Source: Bradyrhizobium mercantei (GTDB taxonomy: Bacteria; Pseudomonadota; Alphaproteobacteria; Rhizobiales; Xanthobacteraceae). From it: 64,000 bases of DNA. Position numbers and translations under genes: made by a program. The DNA is taken from contig NZ_MKFI01000005.1 in assembly GCF_001982635.1 (NCBI RefSeq), positions 204,477-268,476 of the forward strand. Direction: 5' to 3'. Below, piece by piece: positions 39,346-47,102 of this stretch. How positions within the stretch are numbered: position 1 is the stretch's first letter; each line of letters opens with the position of its first letter. The notes under the pieces were generated by a model that was not told where the DNA came from, made no database searches, and saw only the letters and a list, made by a program, of their open reading frames with translations.

Positions 39346-39381
39346 TTGACACTTGTCAAATTCAGGCTTGACAAGTGTCAA
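39346..39381. promoter_or_regulatory. Paired TetR-type operators
   Basis: TTGACACTTGTCAA (39346-39359) and its exact reverse complement TTGACAAGTGTCAA (39368-39381) are centred 22 bp apart, about two helical turns, in the divergent promoter region. Each is a 6-2-6 near-palindrome, the usual size for a TetR dimer site. Confidence 0.75.
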
Positions 39382-39593
39382 GTTCCTGGACGAGGGTTGG
39401 CGAAATAATTTGGACAACCGTCAAGACGGCTGACCAATCGATTAAGCAGGAGGAAATGCACCGCCGGGCGCGCCAACGCTGCGCCCGCCGACGCCGGCCG
39501 TGACCATCAATGCGCTCCAGATGCGCAAGGCCCGGGCCCGCGCAGCCAATCTCAGCACGCACCAAAATCACCAAGCAAAGGGAGGACTACGTC

Positions 39594-40397
39594 ATGAGTG
39601 GGAAGAGCCTTGAAGGCCGGAAAGCCCTGGTCACCGGCGGCGCCCGGGGAATTGGCGCGGCGATCGCGCAGGCGCTGGCGCGGTCCGGCGCCGCGGTCAT
39701 GATCGGCGATATTCTCGATGACGCCGGCAAGGCGAGCGCCGCCGAGATCGCCAAGGCCGGGGTGAAGACCGGTTTCGTCAAGCTCGACGTCACCGACGAT
39801 GTGCAATGGGAGCGGGCCGCAGCCGCAACCGTCGAAACCCTCGGCGGCTTCGACATCCTGATCAACAATGCCGGCATCGAGATCACCTCGCTGGTCGCCG
39901 ACATCAAGGCCGAGGACGCGCGCCGGATGTGCGACGTCAACATCGTCGGCACCGTGCTCGGCATGAAGCACGCCTTCCGCGCGATGCGGCCGGGCGGTGC
40001 GGCAGGCAAGGGCGGCGCGGTGGTCAACATCGCCTCGGTTGCTGCGACGATCGCCTTCCCGAGCATCGCCGTTTACTCCGGCACCAAATCCGCGGTCGAC
40101 CGCATGACCCGGGTCGGCGCGATGGAAGCCGGCAAGCTCGGCTATGGCGTGCGCGTCAACTGCATCTATCCCGGGCTGATCCCGACCGACATGGGCCTGC
40201 AGCTCGCCAATGACATCGTGAAAATCGGTCTCGCGCCCGACGTCAATGCCGCCGTCGGCTCGGTGGTGGAGCAGACGCCGCTCGGCAAGCTCGCCGAGGT
40301 CTCCGACATCGCCGATGCCGCGGTGTTCCTGTGCTCGAACGATGCCCGCTTCATCACCGGCATCGGCCTGCCGGTCGATGGCGGCATGGGCATGTAG
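39594..40397 (+). CDS. Short-chain dehydrogenase/reductase
   Basis: 267-residue classical SDR: NAD(P) motif TGGARGIG (14-21), NNAG (91-94), catalytic Ser148, Tyr161 and Lys165 (YSGTK), and the C-terminal GIGLPVDGGMGM. Aspartates after the second strand (IGDILDD) suggest NAD preference. AAAGGGAGGA upstream fixes the start at 39594; the frame is open earlier. It is the first gene of a probable catabolic operon with the next two genes. Confidence 0.9.
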   Translation: MSGKSLEGRKALVTGGARGIGAAIAQALARSGAAVMIGDILDDAGKASAAEIAKAGVKTGFVKLDVTDDVQWERAAAATVETLGGFDILINNAGIEITSLVADIKAEDARRMCDVNIVGTVLGMKHAFRAMRPGGAAGKGGAVVNIASVAATIAFPSIAVYSGTKSAVDRMTRVGAMEAGKLGYGVRVNCIYPGLIPTDMGLQLANDIVKIGLAPDVNAAVGSVVEQTPLGKLAEVSDIADAAVFLCSNDARFITGIGLPVDGGMGM

Positions 40398-40433
40398 CAG
40401 CAAAGCCGACAACAAGCATTTCGGAGGAACGCA

Positions 40434-41564
40434 ATGAGCGAGAAAAAGCCCGTCATCGTCTACGGCGCGTCCGGCTACACCGGCCGGCTGGTCTGCGAAT
40501 ATCTGCGCGAGTACAACATCCCCTTCATCGCCGCCGGCCGCAGCGCCGACAAGCTCAACGCGGCGATGAAGTCGAACGTGGCCGGCATCGAGACCGCCGA
40601 CTACGAGGTGGTGACGGTGCCGCACACTGCGGCCGCACTGACCGAGCTGTTCAAGGGCGCCTCGGTGGTGCTCAACACCGTGGGCCCGTTCGCCAAGTTC
40701 GGCGTCGAGGTGGTGCAGGCTTGCCTGGCTGCCAAGTGCCACTACACCGACACGACCGGCGAGCAGGACTGGCTGATCACGCTCGAGCAGGAGTTCGGCA
40801 CGAAGTTCGCCAATGCCGGCCTGCTGCTGGCGCCGGGCATCGCGCAAATGTACACCACCGGCGAGATCGCCGCGCAGTTGTGCCTGGAGACGCCCGGCCT
40901 CGACACGCTCGATATCGCCGTGTTCTGGGGTGGCAGCCCGACCATCGCCTCGACGCAGACCATCCTGGTCAACGCCGCGATGGCCAAGGCCTACTATCTC
41001 GAGCAGAACAAGTATGTCGAACATCAGCCCGATGCCGGCCTCTACAACCTCGCGATCCCCGGCCAGCACGAACTGGCGCTGGCGCTGCCCTGGGGCGGCA
41101 CCTCGCACCCGGTGTGGTTCAAGCGCGATCCGCGCGTGGCCAACGTGAAGGTGCTGGGCGGCGTGTTCAATCGCGCGCTGATGCTGGGCGTGCCGCAGAT
41201 CGTCGCCGCCGCGCTGGAGGCGACCAAGGACATGAAGCCCGACGAGCGCTACGCCGCGCTGGCGCAGACCGCGGCCGGCGTGATGAACACCATGCCGCCG
41301 CGCGAGAACCCGCGCGTCAACAAGTCGCTGGATTCGGTGTATGCCTCCGGCCCGCTGGGGCGCGCGCACTGCGTTATCTACGGCAACAGCAACTACAAGC
41401 AGACCGGCATGCTGCAGGCCTTCGCCGCGGCGTACCTGCTGCAACAGCCGCCGAAGCGCGTCGGCTTCGCCTCCGGCTGCCAGGCGTTCGGCCATCACGA
41501 ACTGCTCGGGCAATTGCGCAGCTTCGGCCTGGTCGGCAAGCCGGTCCTGACCGTGCACGATTGA
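40434..41564 (+). CDS. Saccharopine dehydrogenase-like NAD(P)-binding protein
   Basis: 376 residues with Rossmann motif VYGASGYTGRLVCEYL and the segments VLNTVGPFAKFGVEVVQACL and CHYTDTTGE. These are typical of the saccharopine dehydrogenase/trans-acting enoyl reductase group, whose members reduce lipids or amino-acid adducts. SD-like GGAGG is at 40422-40426. It uses CTG leucine codons more than its neighbours seem to, which could reflect separate origin, but I have not counted this. The substrate is unknown. Confidence 0.82.
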   Translation: MSEKKPVIVYGASGYTGRLVCEYLREYNIPFIAAGRSADKLNAAMKSNVAGIETADYEVVTVPHTAAALTELFKGASVVLNTVGPFAKFGVEVVQACLAAKCHYTDTTGEQDWLITLEQEFGTKFANAGLLLAPGIAQMYTTGEIAAQLCLETPGLDTLDIAVFWGGSPTIASTQTILVNAAMAKAYYLEQNKYVEHQPDAGLYNLAIPGQHELALALPWGGTSHPVWFKRDPRVANVKVLGGVFNRALMLGVPQIVAAALEATKDMKPDERYAALAQTAAGVMNTMPPRENPRVNKSLDSVYASGPLGRAHCVIYGNSNYKQTGMLQAFAAAYLLQQPPKRVGFASGCQAFGHHELLGQLRSFGLVGKPVLTVHD

Positions 41565-41608
41565 GCCTGAGCCCCGATCAGATCGGGGCTCGACACGCCG
41601 TTCCCTGA

Positions 41609-41653
41609 AGCGTTTTCGTCAAGCGGACTGGTTTCCACTTTGCTCGAAAACGC
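41609..41653. repeat. GCGTTTTCG / CGAAAACGC palindromic repeat
   Basis: GCGTTTTCGTCAAGCGGACT with TTTGCTCGAAAACGC forms a hairpin of a common rhizobial repeat type. A second hairpin AGCCCCGATC/GATCGGGGCT lies just upstream (41570-41590) and may end transcription after the reductase gene. Confidence 0.75.
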
Positions 41654-41707
41654 AGTATCCGCGGGTGACGCTGTCGCGCGTCACCCGCGCCTCTCGCGAG
41701 ACCCGCC

Positions 41708-43231
41708 ATGCGCTTCATCGATTATCTCGACAAGGGTGCCTCGCTCGGCGCCGACGCGCCGTGCCTCACCATGGACGGGCGCGACCTCAGCTATGGCGAT
41801 GTGCAGCGGCTGAGCTACCGGATCGCGCGTGGGCTCGCGCGCTCGGGCATCGCTCCCGGCGAGAAGGTCGCGATCCTCTCAGGCAACGATCCGCTCGCGT
41901 TTGCCTGCGTGTTCGGCATCTCGCGCGCGGCCGCGGTGTGGTGCCCGATCAATCCGCGCAACGAAGCGGCCGAGAACAGGTTCATCCTCGACCAGTTCGA
42001 TTGCCGCCTGCTGCTGTTTCATTCGAGCTTTGCGCCGATGGTCGAGGCCGTGAGGCAGGATCTATCCAAGCTGCGTACGCTCGTCTGTCTCGATACCGAG
42101 TTGCCGTTCGCCCCGTCCTTCGACCGCTGGCTCGGCGGGCTCGCCGATGATGTCTTTCAGCGCGACACGATCGACGATCTCGCGATGATCCCGGGCACCG
42201 GCGGCACCACCGGCAAGCCGAAGGGCGTGATGCTCTCGGGCCGCAACATCGAGGCGATGACTGCGCTGACCCTGATGGGGTACCCGTTCAAGGGACGCCC
42301 GATCTATCTCGCGCTGGCGCCGCTGACGCACGCCGCGGGCGTGCTGTGTTTCCCGATCATGACGCTGGGCGGCCGGATCGTGATCATGCATCACCCTGAC
42401 ATCGGCGAGTTCCTCACGCTGATCGAGCGCTATCGCGTCACCCACACCTTCCTGCCGCCGACCGTGATCTACATGCTGCTCGATCATCCGAAGCTCGACG
42501 CGACTGATCGCTCCTCGCTGCAATGCTTCTGGTATGGCGCCGCGCCGATCTCGGCGACGCGGCTCGCGGAGGCCTTGCAGCGGATCGGACCGATGGCGCA
42601 GCTGTTCGGCCAGACCGAGGCACCGATGATGATCTCGATGATGGCACCCGCCGATCACTACAATCCGGACGGCACCATCGCCATGGAGCGACTGTTGTCG
42701 GCGGGGCGGATCGGCCCGCTGGTGCAGGCCGGCATCATGGATGGCGACGGCAAGCTGTTGCCGGTGGGATCACGCGGCGAGATCGTGGTGCGCGGTTCGC
42801 TTGTCATGGAGGGCTACTACAAGAACCCGGAAGCGACACGCGAAGCGTCAGTGCATGGCTGGCACCATACCGGCGACATCGGCTACATCGACGGCGACGG
42901 CTATCTCTACATCGTCGACCGCGCCAAGGACATGATCATCACCGGCGGCTTCAACGTCTACTCGATCGAGGTCGAGAACGCGTTGCGCGCCCATGAGGCG
43001 GTGCAGGATTGTGCTGTCGTCGGGTTGCCCGACGACAAATGGGGCGAGCGCATCGTTGCCGTGGTGCAGCCGCGTGCCGGCCACACCGTCGATGCGACTG
43101 CGCTTGCGGCTTTCGTCAAGCAGCAGATCGGCAGCATCAAGACGCCGAAGCAGATCGAGGTCTGGGACGATCTTCCGCGCTCCAAGGTCGGCAAGGTGCT
43201 GAAGCCGGACATCCGCGCGCGACTGGCCTGA
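41708..43231 (+). CDS. AMP-binding acyl-CoA ligase
   Basis: 507-residue ANL-family enzyme that activates a carboxylic acid to its CoA ester. It has P-loop GTGGTTGKPKG (163-173), the A5/A6 region FGQTEAPMMIS, the A7 motif HHTGDIGYIDGDGYLYIVDR and the C-terminal catalytic lysine in RSKVGKVLK. The acid is probably a fatty, cyclic or aromatic acid, but this cannot be read from sequence. It follows the SDR and reductase after a repeat-filled 143-bp gap. Confidence 0.9.
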   Translation: MRFIDYLDKGASLGADAPCLTMDGRDLSYGDVQRLSYRIARGLARSGIAPGEKVAILSGNDPLAFACVFGISRAAAVWCPINPRNEAAENRFILDQFDCRLLLFHSSFAPMVEAVRQDLSKLRTLVCLDTELPFAPSFDRWLGGLADDVFQRDTIDDLAMIPGTGGTTGKPKGVMLSGRNIEAMTALTLMGYPFKGRPIYLALAPLTHAAGVLCFPIMTLGGRIVIMHHPDIGEFLTLIERYRVTHTFLPPTVIYMLLDHPKLDATDRSSLQCFWYGAAPISATRLAEALQRIGPMAQLFGQTEAPMMISMMAPADHYNPDGTIAMERLLSAGRIGPLVQAGIMDGDGKLLPVGSRGEIVVRGSLVMEGYYKNPEATREASVHGWHHTGDIGYIDGDGYLYIVDRAKDMIITGGFNVYSIEVENALRAHEAVQDCAVVGLPDDKWGERIVAVVQPRAGHTVDATALAAFVKQQIGSIKTPKQIEVWDDLPRSKVGKVLKPDIRARLA

Positions 43232-43522
43232 GCGTCCGGGGAGTTGAGGCAGACCAAGGTCGAATTTACCGGGCGGACCGGAGGGCTAGATTTCGGCCTG
43301 CAAGACCGTGTCATAAGGGATGTCGTACTCCCGCGATGGCGATCGGTTGTGCCGCTCGCGATCCAGGGACCGGCTTCCTGAGGCCCTGCATGGGCACGAC
43401 CCGCGCAACAGCGGCGCCGCCCCCACCAAACTAGCAAATGGGCATCGCTCGCATCGTCCACCGCCGTGGACGGTGACGCAACGCATTCCAGAAGGCCGAA
43501 TATGTCGGCCAGGGAGATGCAC

Positions 43523-44854
43523 ATGACGACATTGGACATTGCAACCACCCCATTGCCGGAAGCCGAGCACCAGGCGCAATTGCGTCGCGCATTGATCGCC
43601 AGCACGGTCGGCACCACCATCGAATGGTACGACTTCCTGCTCTACAGCACGGTGACCGGCCTCGTGTTCGGCAAGCTGTTCTTTCCGAAGTCCGATCCCC
43701 TTGTCGGCGTGCTGGAGGCATTCGCCATCTACACGGTGGGCTTCATCGCGCGGCCGATCGGTGCTGCGATCTTCGGCCATTATGGCGATCGCATCGGCCG
43801 CAAGGGCGCGCTGATCGCCACCTTGCTCCTGACCGGGCTTGCCACCGCGGCGGTCGGCCTCGTCCCGACCTATGACCAGATCGGCATCTGGGGCGCGGTC
43901 ATCCTGACCGTCATCCGTTTCATCCAGGGCGTGGGCGTCGGCGGCGAGTGGGGCGGCTCGGTGTTGCTCTCGATGGAATGGGCACGCACCAACCAGCATC
44001 GCGGCTTCATCACCTCATGGCCGCAGCTCGGTGGTCCCGCCGGATTGTTGCTGGCGAACATCGCGGTGCTGGTGTTCAGCCGCATTTCCGGCGATCAGTT
44101 CCTGGTCTGGGGCTGGCGCATTCCTTTCCTGCTCAGCCTCGTGATGATTGCCATCGGGCTCTACATCCGGCTCGGCATCATGGAGACGCCGACGTTCCGC
44201 CGTATCGTGGCCGAGAACCGTGTCGCGCGGGTCCCGGTCCTCGAGGTGATCAAGCGTCAGCCGCGGTCGATCATTCTGGCGGCGCTGGCGCGGATGGCCG
44301 AGCAGGCGCCGGCCTATATCTACCTCGCCTTCGTCTTCGCCTACGGCACCCAGGTGATCCACCAGGATCGCGACTTCCTGCTCATCTGCCTGATCTGTGC
44401 CGGCGTCCTGTCGCTTGTCACGATTCCGCTGGCCGGGCACCTGTCGGATCGCATCGGACGCAAGCGCATGTATCTGATCGGCTCCGTCCTCACAGGGCTG
44501 TTCGGCTTCGTGTATTTCGGCCTGCTCAACACTGCGGCGCCGGTGCTGATCTTCATCGCCATCGTGCTGTCATTCGTGCCGCACGACCTGATGTACGGAC
44601 CACAGGCAGCGTTGATCGCGGAGTGCTTCACCCCGCGGCTGCGCTACAGCGGCTGCTCGATCGGCTATCAGCTCTCCTCGGTGATATCAGGCGGACCGGC
44701 ACCGCTGATCGCCACCGCGCTGCTCGCGGCCACCGGATCCGGTTACACGATCGCGCTCTACATTCTGTTCTGCGCGGTCGTCAGTATTATCGCGACCGCC
44801 TTGATGCCCGACTACACCAACAGGGACATTTCGGAGGAGCACGACTTGCCTTGA
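43523..44854 (+). CDS. MHS-family MFS metabolite:H+ symporter
   Basis: 443 residues, twelve TM. The N-terminus has the metabolite:H+ symporter hallmark STVGTTIEWYDFLLYST, followed by GRPI-like ARPIGAAIFGHYGDRIGRKG and RFIQGVGVGGEWGGSVLLS. Family members import citrate, shikimate, ketoglutarate or benzoate-type acids. The start at 43523 is supported by GGGAG at 43512-43516; earlier ATGs at 43502 and 43517 exist. Standing after the acyl-CoA ligase, it could import that enzyme's substrate, but this is inference. Confidence 0.88.
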   Translation: MTTLDIATTPLPEAEHQAQLRRALIASTVGTTIEWYDFLLYSTVTGLVFGKLFFPKSDPLVGVLEAFAIYTVGFIARPIGAAIFGHYGDRIGRKGALIATLLLTGLATAAVGLVPTYDQIGIWGAVILTVIRFIQGVGVGGEWGGSVLLSMEWARTNQHRGFITSWPQLGGPAGLLLANIAVLVFSRISGDQFLVWGWRIPFLLSLVMIAIGLYIRLGIMETPTFRRIVAENRVARVPVLEVIKRQPRSIILAALARMAEQAPAYIYLAFVFAYGTQVIHQDRDFLLICLICAGVLSLVTIPLAGHLSDRIGRKRMYLIGSVLTGLFGFVYFGLLNTAAPVLIFIAIVLSFVPHDLMYGPQAALIAECFTPRLRYSGCSIGYQLSSVISGGPAPLIATALLAATGSGYTIALYILFCAVVSIIATALMPDYTNRDISEEHDLP

Positions 44855-44944
44855 TCGAATGATCCGCGAGCAAGCTCGACCAGGCAGCAGGCGCAGGGAT
44901 TTGCGCTTGCGGTTGGCACAGCGTCAGCCTGCGTGATCCGGCAG

Positions 44945-45502
44945 CTACCTCTTGCCGTACTCGGTGAACACATAGTCGCGGTTCTGCACCACGGTGTGGC
45001 ACGCATAGCCGCACTTGGCGTCGTTTTCCTGCGGCGGATTGTCGGTCGTGTTGGCGGGCCTGAACACATCCGTCGCCGCGTCGTACTCGAATGCGCCGTA
45101 TCCCCAGCCGCCGCTATCGGCGAACCTCTTGCTGTCCTTCACCATGAAATCGACGTCGTGCTGGGTGCCCGGCACGGTAGGCTGACCTGGATACGCCTCC
45201 TGCTTTTTCGGGATCCAATGAATCTTCGCCATCTTGGCGCCATCCGGGAACGGCTTGCCGTTGCCGGGCACGCCCTCCCGGTAAGCGCCGATCATCGCCG
45301 GATTGCCCAGGATCACGGCGATCACACCTTCGTTCTCGCTGATCGCAATCGCGGACCAGTCCTCGTATCCCCTGAACTCGGAGAACGCGAGCCCGTTCGG
45401 CACTTGCAGACTGTATTTGTCCTGCGCGGAAATCGCGACACCAGTCGCCAGGACGGAAATCGACACCGAAGCAACGAGATTGATCAGCGAGCTCTTCTGC
45501 AT
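44945..45502 (-). CDS. Cytochrome P460 family protein
   Basis: 185 residues from the ATG at 45502, which has GAAGGAGA upstream. The signal peptide (hydrophobic 7-22) ends near SAQ. The mature part has the P460-like pattern FSEFRGYEDWSAIAISENEG, then GKPFPDGAKMAKIHW, and a C-terminal heme attachment CGYACH (Cys164, Cys168, His169). The cysteines are spaced CX3CH rather than the usual CX2CH. P460 cytochromes are periplasmic c-type proteins that oxidise hydroxylamine or bind NO. Relatives in rhizobia are mostly uncharacterised. Confidence 0.8.
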   Translation of the reverse strand: MQKSSLINLVASVSISVLATGVAISAQDKYSLQVPNGLAFSEFRGYEDWSAIAISENEGVIAVILGNPAMIGAYREGVPGNGKPFPDGAKMAKIHWIPKKQEAYPGQPTVPGTQHDVDFMVKDSKRFADSGGWGYGAFEYDAATDVFRPANTTDNPPQENDAKCGYACHTVVQNRDYVFTEYGKR

Positions 45503-45777
45503 GGTCGCATCTCCTTCAATCGATGTGGTGGCGGATAAATCTTGCTGAAATTCCCTTGTCGCATTCCGTTTCACGAGAATTGATTACAGCACGGAACCGT
45601 GCAGAGCAAAATGGAGCTGCGACCACGGCCCGCTGCCGACAGCTGCGCAGAAGAACTGCTCATCTTGAGCGAGCGTTCGCCTGGCGTGATCGAGGGCACG
45701 GGCACCTATTGACAACAACCCGGTGACGCCGGAAGACGGACGTGCGCAACATTGCGCGTGCGAACCAGGGATGGCTG

Positions 45778-46116
45778 ATGTCCCGCGATTTTCGCCTTGA
45801 TCGTGTTCCCGTCGACGTTCTCGCCTACGAGCTCGCCGAAGAACGTGCGAGCGCGCTTGGGCGGATGGGCCGCGTGCTGGAACAGGCGCTCGCCAAGCTG
45901 CGTGAGTTCGACGCCGCGCATCCGCCCTCTGGAGCAAGACAGCAGGCGCGGCGTACGCTGGTGAAGGAAGCCGGCCATGCGCTCTGGATGTTCGTGGTGC
46001 AGCGGGAGGCCTGCGGGCTGCGCAACAATCGCATGCTGATGCGCGACTACAACGTGCCCGGCGAGGTGCAGCTCAGCATGAGCCCGATGCTCACCACATC
46101 GACCATATCGCCATAA
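45778..46116 (+). CDS. Small conserved protein (DUF6665-like)
   Basis: 112 residues, helical, with ERASALGRMGRVLEQALAKL, HALWMFVVQREACGLRNNR and MRDYNVPGEVQLSM. The pattern resembles the DUF6665 family of rhizobial proteins; this is recognition from memory and tentative. The start at 45778 is chosen as the first ATG in frame; a GTG at 45742 is possible. A bidirectional terminator follows. Function unknown. Confidence 0.65.
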   Translation: MSRDFRLDRVPVDVLAYELAEERASALGRMGRVLEQALAKLREFDAAHPPSGARQQARRTLVKEAGHALWMFVVQREACGLRNNRMLMRDYNVPGEVQLSMSPMLTTSTISP

Positions 46117-46162
46117 AAAATGCGCGGGCCGCCTTAGGTCGAGGCATGCCCGCGCATTTGAA
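46115..46162. terminator. Bidirectional terminator
   Basis: A 12-bp perfect stem AAATGCGCGGGC/GCCCGCGCATTT (46118-46129 with 46148-46159) is flanked by an A run on the left and Ts on the right. It lies between convergent small genes and can serve both strands. Confidence 0.75.
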
Positions 46163-46189
46163 TTCGCGGATGCTGAATTCAGCCTGATG

Positions 46190-46456
46190 TCAGTGGACGC
46201 TGACGGCTTGCAGCTCGTTGCTCCAGGCGTTGGCGATCGCGGCTTCGCGGCTGTCGGTCAGCATGATCGGCGTGCCATCGGCGGCATGCAGTGCGAACAG
46301 CTTGAGGCCCGGCGCGATCTTCGGCGCCTGCGGAAAGAGATCGGGCACGTCCTCGGAACGGACCTGCTTCACATAGGCGATATGGCCCTCGCCCAGATGA
46401 GCCAGTGCTTCCGGCGTGACGCTGTCGGATTGGAAGATGATACTCGCTTCACTCAT
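46190..46456 (-). CDS. DUF1150 family protein
   Basis: 88 residues with the family pattern LAHLGEGHIAYVKQVRSEDV and LFALHAADGTPIMLTDSREA, followed by AIANAWSNELQAVSVH. DUF1150 proteins are small alphaproteobacterial proteins almost always encoded next to Hsp20 genes, as here (hsp20 lies 50 bp upstream on the same strand). A role with the chaperone is suggested by the linkage only. Confidence 0.88.
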   Translation of the reverse strand: MSEASIIFQSDSVTPEALAHLGEGHIAYVKQVRSEDVPDLFPQAPKIAPGLKLFALHAADGTPIMLTDSREAAIANAWSNELQAVSVH

Positions 46457-46506
46457 GGTCTCGACTCCTCAGTCAGATAAGCGGTCGAGTCCGCTCCTTG
46501 TTTCTA

Positions 46507-46932
46507 TTATTCGTGCTCATTGATAGCGATTGTCTTAATGACCCGTTCAGGCTCTGGCCTGGCCAGGTCAATCGACAGCAGCCCGTTCTTCAGATCCGCG
46601 CCCAGCACCTGCATCCCCTCCGCCAGCACGAAGGTGCGCTGGAAGTGGCGCGCGGCGATGCCGCGATGGATGTATTGCCGAGCCTTGTCGTCCTGCTGGC
46701 GGCCGCGGATGACGAGCTGATTTTCCTCAATAGTTACATCGAGTTGGTCGCGGGTGAAGCCCGCCACCGCCAACGTGATGCGCAGCCGCTCAGGCTGGCC
46801 GTTGGTACGGTCGCACCGCTCGATATTGTACGGAGGATAGCCGTCGGCGCCCTTCACGACGCGGTCGAGCGCACGCTCGATCTCGTCGAATCCCAGAAGG
46901 AACGGACTGGACAACGATGGAACACGAGACAT
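46507..46932 (-). CDS. Small heat shock protein, Hsp20 family
   Basis: 141-residue alpha-crystallin-type chaperone that holds unfolding proteins. It has the N-terminal FLLGFDEIERALDRVVKGAD, the alpha-crystallin domain with RITLAVAGFTRDQLDVTIEE and the C-terminal strand GLLSIDLARPEPER. The IxI-type tail is TIAIN. This matches rhizobial class A sHsps. The start at 46932 has GAGAGGA 7 bases upstream; that site is buried in a thermometer-like hairpin. A sigma-32-type promoter lies about 85-115 bp upstream. Confidence 0.94.
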   Translation of the reverse strand: MSRVPSLSSPFLLGFDEIERALDRVVKGADGYPPYNIERCDRTNGQPERLRITLAVAGFTRDQLDVTIEENQLVIRGRQQDDKARQYIHRGIAARHFQRTFVLAEGMQVLGADLKNGLLSIDLARPEPERVIKTIAINEHE

Positions 46933-46935
46933 TAC

Positions 46936-46957
46936 AAAGTCCTCTCGAAGCGACTTT
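46936..46957 (-). promoter_or_regulatory. ROSE-like RNA thermometer hairpin
   Basis: On the minus strand AAAG-UCGCU pairs with AGGA-CUUU, leaving a five-base loop and one bulged G, and so buries the Shine-Dalgarno AGGA. UCGCU fits the U(U/C)GCU motif of ROSE elements, in which a syn G faces the SD. A second hairpin (GGGGCGCC/GGGCCCC) precedes it. Together with the heat-shock promoter this indicates temperature-controlled translation. Confidence 0.75.
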
Positions 46958-47017
46958 GAGGGGCCCTTGCGGCGCCCCATGCAACCGGCGGGCCGTCTGG
47001 CCTCCGGTCAGTGAGGG

Positions 47018-47046
47018 ATATGGGGGCGATCTGGATAGCGTTCAAG
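47018..47046 (-). promoter_or_regulatory. Sigma-32 (RpoH)-type promoter for hsp20
   Basis: On the minus strand CTTGAA (47046-47041), a 15-base spacer, and CCCCATAT (47025-47018) match the heat-shock consensus CTTGAA-N13..17-CCCCATNT. The expected start near 47011 gives a leader of about 79 nt containing the thermometer hairpin. Confidence 0.7.
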
Positions 47047-47102
47047 CAGCCCCGAAACCAGCCTAAACGCCCGCAACATGAGGGCAAATTCTTCTCGATC
47101 GG

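Noticed and set aside
39552..41558. Long minus-strand frame opposite the SDR and reductase genes
   Set aside because: Both plus-strand genes have strong family motifs and ribosome binding sites; the minus frame has neither.
43232..43522. Possible C-terminal gene fragment on the minus strand, ending near 43286
   Set aside because: The frame continues antisense into the MHS permease and shows no domain; a decayed remnant cannot be excluded, but the evidence is too weak to call.
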